Positions 62,384 to 64,000 of a DNA stretch of 64,000 nucleotides are shown one piece after another. Within the stretch, counting starts at the first letter, position 1, and each line of letters begins with the position of its first letter. The notes below the pieces were generated by a model. That model was given only the letters and a program-made list of their open reading frames with translations. It was not told where the DNA came from and searched no databases. The stretch lies in assembly GCA_038238915.1 (NCBI GenBank), contig JBBSFH010000005.1, positions 1 to 64,000 of the forward strand, in the 5' to 3' direction. The position numbers were made by a program, and so were the translations under genes. The DNA is from JAVVHE01 sp038238915. Lineage in GTDB: Bacteria > Pseudomonadota > Alphaproteobacteria > Sphingomonadales > Sphingomonadaceae.

Positions 62384-63612
62384 CGATGCCGCTTCATCCC
62401 GCGCGCGTGCCCGGCGGTTTTGGTGCACTGGGCAACGAGCTCGCCATCGCGGGCCGTGCGGCCAGCGACTGGGTGGCCGAGGCTGGCACGCCGCTATTCG
62501 TCTACGATACCGCGCTGATCGCCGCGCGCATCGCCCGGCTGCGCGCAGCGCTCCCGGCGGGCATCGCGCTCCACTATGCGATCAAGGCCAATCCGATGCC
62601 CGAGCTCGTCCGCTGGATGGCGGAGCGCGTGGATGGGCTGGACGTCGCTTCGGGAGGCGAGCTGGGCGTGGCGCTCGGAGCGGGGATGTCGCCGGAACGG
62701 ATCAGTTTCGCAGGACCAGGCAAGCGCGACACCGAACTGGCGGCGGCGATCGCCGCGCGCGCGACGCTCAACATCGAGAGTGCGGGCGAACTAGAGCGTG
62801 CGATCCACATCGCGGCTGAACTCGGCGTGCGGCCGCGCACCGCGCTGCGCATCAATCCCGATTTCGAGCTCAAGGCCTCCGGCATGCGCATGGGCGGCGG
62901 CCCACGCCAGTTCGGTGTCGACGCCGATCAGGCCCCCGCCGTGCTCGGGCGCATGACTGAGGCGGGGGTGGATTTCCGCGGCTTCCAGATCTTCGCGGGT
63001 TCGCAGAATCTGAGCGCGTCCAGCCTGATCGAAACGCAGGCGCGAACGATCGCGCTCGCTGCAGATCTCGCCCGGCACGCGCCCGTGCCGCCGCCGCACG
63101 TCAACATAGGTGGTGGCTATGGCATCCCCTATTTCCCTGCCGATCGCCCGCTCGATCTGGAGGCGGTGGGGGCGGCGCTGGCCCACGCGATCGCCGCGCG
63201 ACCGCCCGTGCTCGCGCATACGCGCTTCATCGTCGAGCTCGGCCGCTATCTGGTGGGCGAGGCGGGCGTGTATCTGACGCGCGTGATCGATCGCAAGATC
63301 AGTCGCGGGGAGACGTTTCTGATCGTCGATGGCGGGCTGCATCACCAGCTCGCGGCTTCGGGGAATTTCGGGACCGTGATCCGGCGCAACTATCCGCTCG
63401 CAAACGCCAGTCGCTTCACGATGCCAAGTGTTGAAATCGTTAACGTGGTTGGCTGCCTGTGTACCCCGCTCGACCGACTGGGCGAAGCGGTGGCGCTGCC
63501 GCACACGCAGGTCGGTGATCTGATCGCGGTGTTCATGGCGGGTGCCTACGGCCTGAGCGCCAGCCCAACCGCGTTTCTGGGTCATCCCGCACCGGGCGAA
63601 AGGCTGGCATAA
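62380..63612 (+). CDS. PLP-dependent decarboxylase, exosortase A system-associated
   Basis: 410 residues of the alanine racemase-fold (LysA/ornithine-type) decarboxylases. The PLP lysine is Lys69 in LHYAIKANP; NIGGGYGIPYF and the C-terminal VVGCLCTPLDRLGEAVALP, which gives the second active-site cysteine, are present. XrtA clusters carry this gene between the AMP ligase and the export genes. The substrate is unknown. It overlaps the ligase stop by four bases. The 115 bp after it hold a likely promoter for the export operon. Confidence 0.92.
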   Translation: MTMPLHPARVPGGFGALGNELAIAGRAASDWVAEAGTPLFVYDTALIAARIARLRAALPAGIALHYAIKANPMPELVRWMAERVDGLDVASGGELGVALGAGMSPERISFAGPGKRDTELAAAIAARATLNIESAGELERAIHIAAELGVRPRTALRINPDFELKASGMRMGGGPRQFGVDADQAPAVLGRMTEAGVDFRGFQIFAGSQNLSASSLIETQARTIALAADLARHAPVPPPHVNIGGGYGIPYFPADRPLDLEAVGAALAHAIAARPPVLAHTRFIVELGRYLVGEAGVYLTRVIDRKISRGETFLIVDGGLHHQLAASGNFGTVIRRNYPLANASRFTMPSVEIVNVVGCLCTPLDRLGEAVALPHTQVGDLIAVFMAGAYGLSASPTAFLGHPAPGERLA

Positions 63613-63659
63613 CCGTGCCGCACCGCAGCATGGATGTCGGTAACGCGTCCCCCGACTGG

Positions 63660-63686
63660 TTGACATCGGCGGACCGCGCGCACAAT
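63660..63686 (+). promoter_or_regulatory. Probable promoter of the polysaccharide-export operon
   Basis: A consensus TTGACA at 63660-63665 and CACAAT at 63681-63686 are 15 bases apart, 42 bp before the likely start at 63728. The -35 match is exact and lies in a gene-free gap. The short spacing makes the -10 tentative. Confidence 0.4.
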
Positions 63687-63727
63687 GCGGACGTGTAATG
63701 GCGGGGCCCAGTACGACGAGGTCGATC

Positions 63728-64000
63728 ATGATTGCGCGTGGTTTTGAACGGGTTGGGCTGGTGGCGAGCATTGCGGCCACGCTTTCGGTGTCTCTTGCGG
63801 GCTGTTCGCAACAGGTTCGCGGCACGACTCAATTGCCGACCGCAAGTTATTCCGCGCGCGGGGAAACGCTGCCGCAGAGCTATATCATCGGTCCGCTCGA
63901 CCGGATTCAGATTTTCGTCTGGAAGAACCCCGAACTGACGACGACGGTGGAGGTCCGCCCCGATGGGCGCATCACAACGCCGCTGATCGCCGACTTGCCC
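63728..64000 (+). CDS. Wza/XrtA-type polysaccharide export lipoprotein (5' part only)
   Basis: The first 91 codons remain open to the window end. The N-terminus has a lipoprotein signal (VASIAATLSVSLAGC, lipobox Cys26). The poly-export (SLBB/Wza) signature starts soon after: YIIGPLDRIQIFVWKNPELTTTVEVRPDGRI. Wza-like proteins form the outer-membrane channel of exopolysaccharide secretion. ATG 63728 has GAGG six bases upstream; an in-frame ATG at 63698 is possible but lacks a site. XrtA, PEP-CTERM or tyrosine kinase genes would be expected beyond the window. Confidence 0.85.
   Translation, partial: MIARGFERVGLVASIAATLSVSLAGCSQQVRGTTQLPTASYSARGETLPQSYIIGPLDRIQIFVWKNPELTTTVEVRPDGRITTPLIADLP

Overview
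The window is a high-GC stretch of alphaproteobacterial chromosome, most likely from a sphingomonad (Sphingomonas or a close relative). Three things point there: a tonB-exbB-exbD-exbD operon, a large hopanoid (hpn) cluster, and the start of an exosortase A (XrtA) exopolysaccharide cluster. Codon usage, GTG/TTG starts and 4-bp ATGA/GTGA gene junctions fit the same group. I see no tRNA, rRNA, CRISPR array or prophage. The only mobile-element trace is the 3' end of an IS630-type transposase at the left edge. No stretch over 300 bases lacks a gene.

Layout. 1-9.6 kb: transposase remnant, topA, a CitE-like lyase with an Lrp regulator, an exported small catalase, a VapBC-type pair, a periplasmic cupin with an MFS transporter, and a patatin-phasin pair. 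9.9-21.8 kb: AraC regulator, nitrilase, acnA, a hydroxyacid dehydrogenase, an SH3 protein, a MoeB/ThiF-type E1 enzyme, tlyA, ubiK, a YbjN protein, an SDR and two acyl-CoA dehydrogenases. 22.0-24.6 kb: the TonB energy-transduction operon. 24.7-26.8 kb: an exported unknown protein, then folB with an SDR resembling pteridine reductases.

26.9-45.1 kb is the hopanoid block. HpnC/D/E make squalene and Shc cyclises it. HpnH (adenosyl transfer, next to ispH) and HpnG extend the side chain. HpnI/K/J are expected to decorate bacteriohopanetetrol with glucosamine and convert that to a cyclitol ether. HpnN and HpnM are transport proteins, and HpnA/B/L are less well understood. hpnO and hpnP are not seen here.

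45.2-57.7 kb holds housekeeping and regulatory genes: a Pcm-like methyltransferase, tolC, priA, aceA, a DUF4870 protein, a CHASE3 hybrid kinase, a JAMM-Csp-ChpT operon, rluD, rpoH and tesB. 57.7-64 kb begins with mtgA and enters the XrtA cluster: two hydrolases and an acyl carrier protein on the minus strand; a GNAT-like protein, AMP ligase, PLP decarboxylase and the first 91 codons of a Wza-type export lipoprotein on the plus strand.

The most unusual observation is that two unrelated palindromic repeats sit in frame inside conserved genes. A 90-bp element lies in priA, with a second copy inverted in the topA downstream gap. A 91-bp element with 26-bp arms lies in hpnG. Both genes stay open, so the repeats appear to be translated as extra loops.
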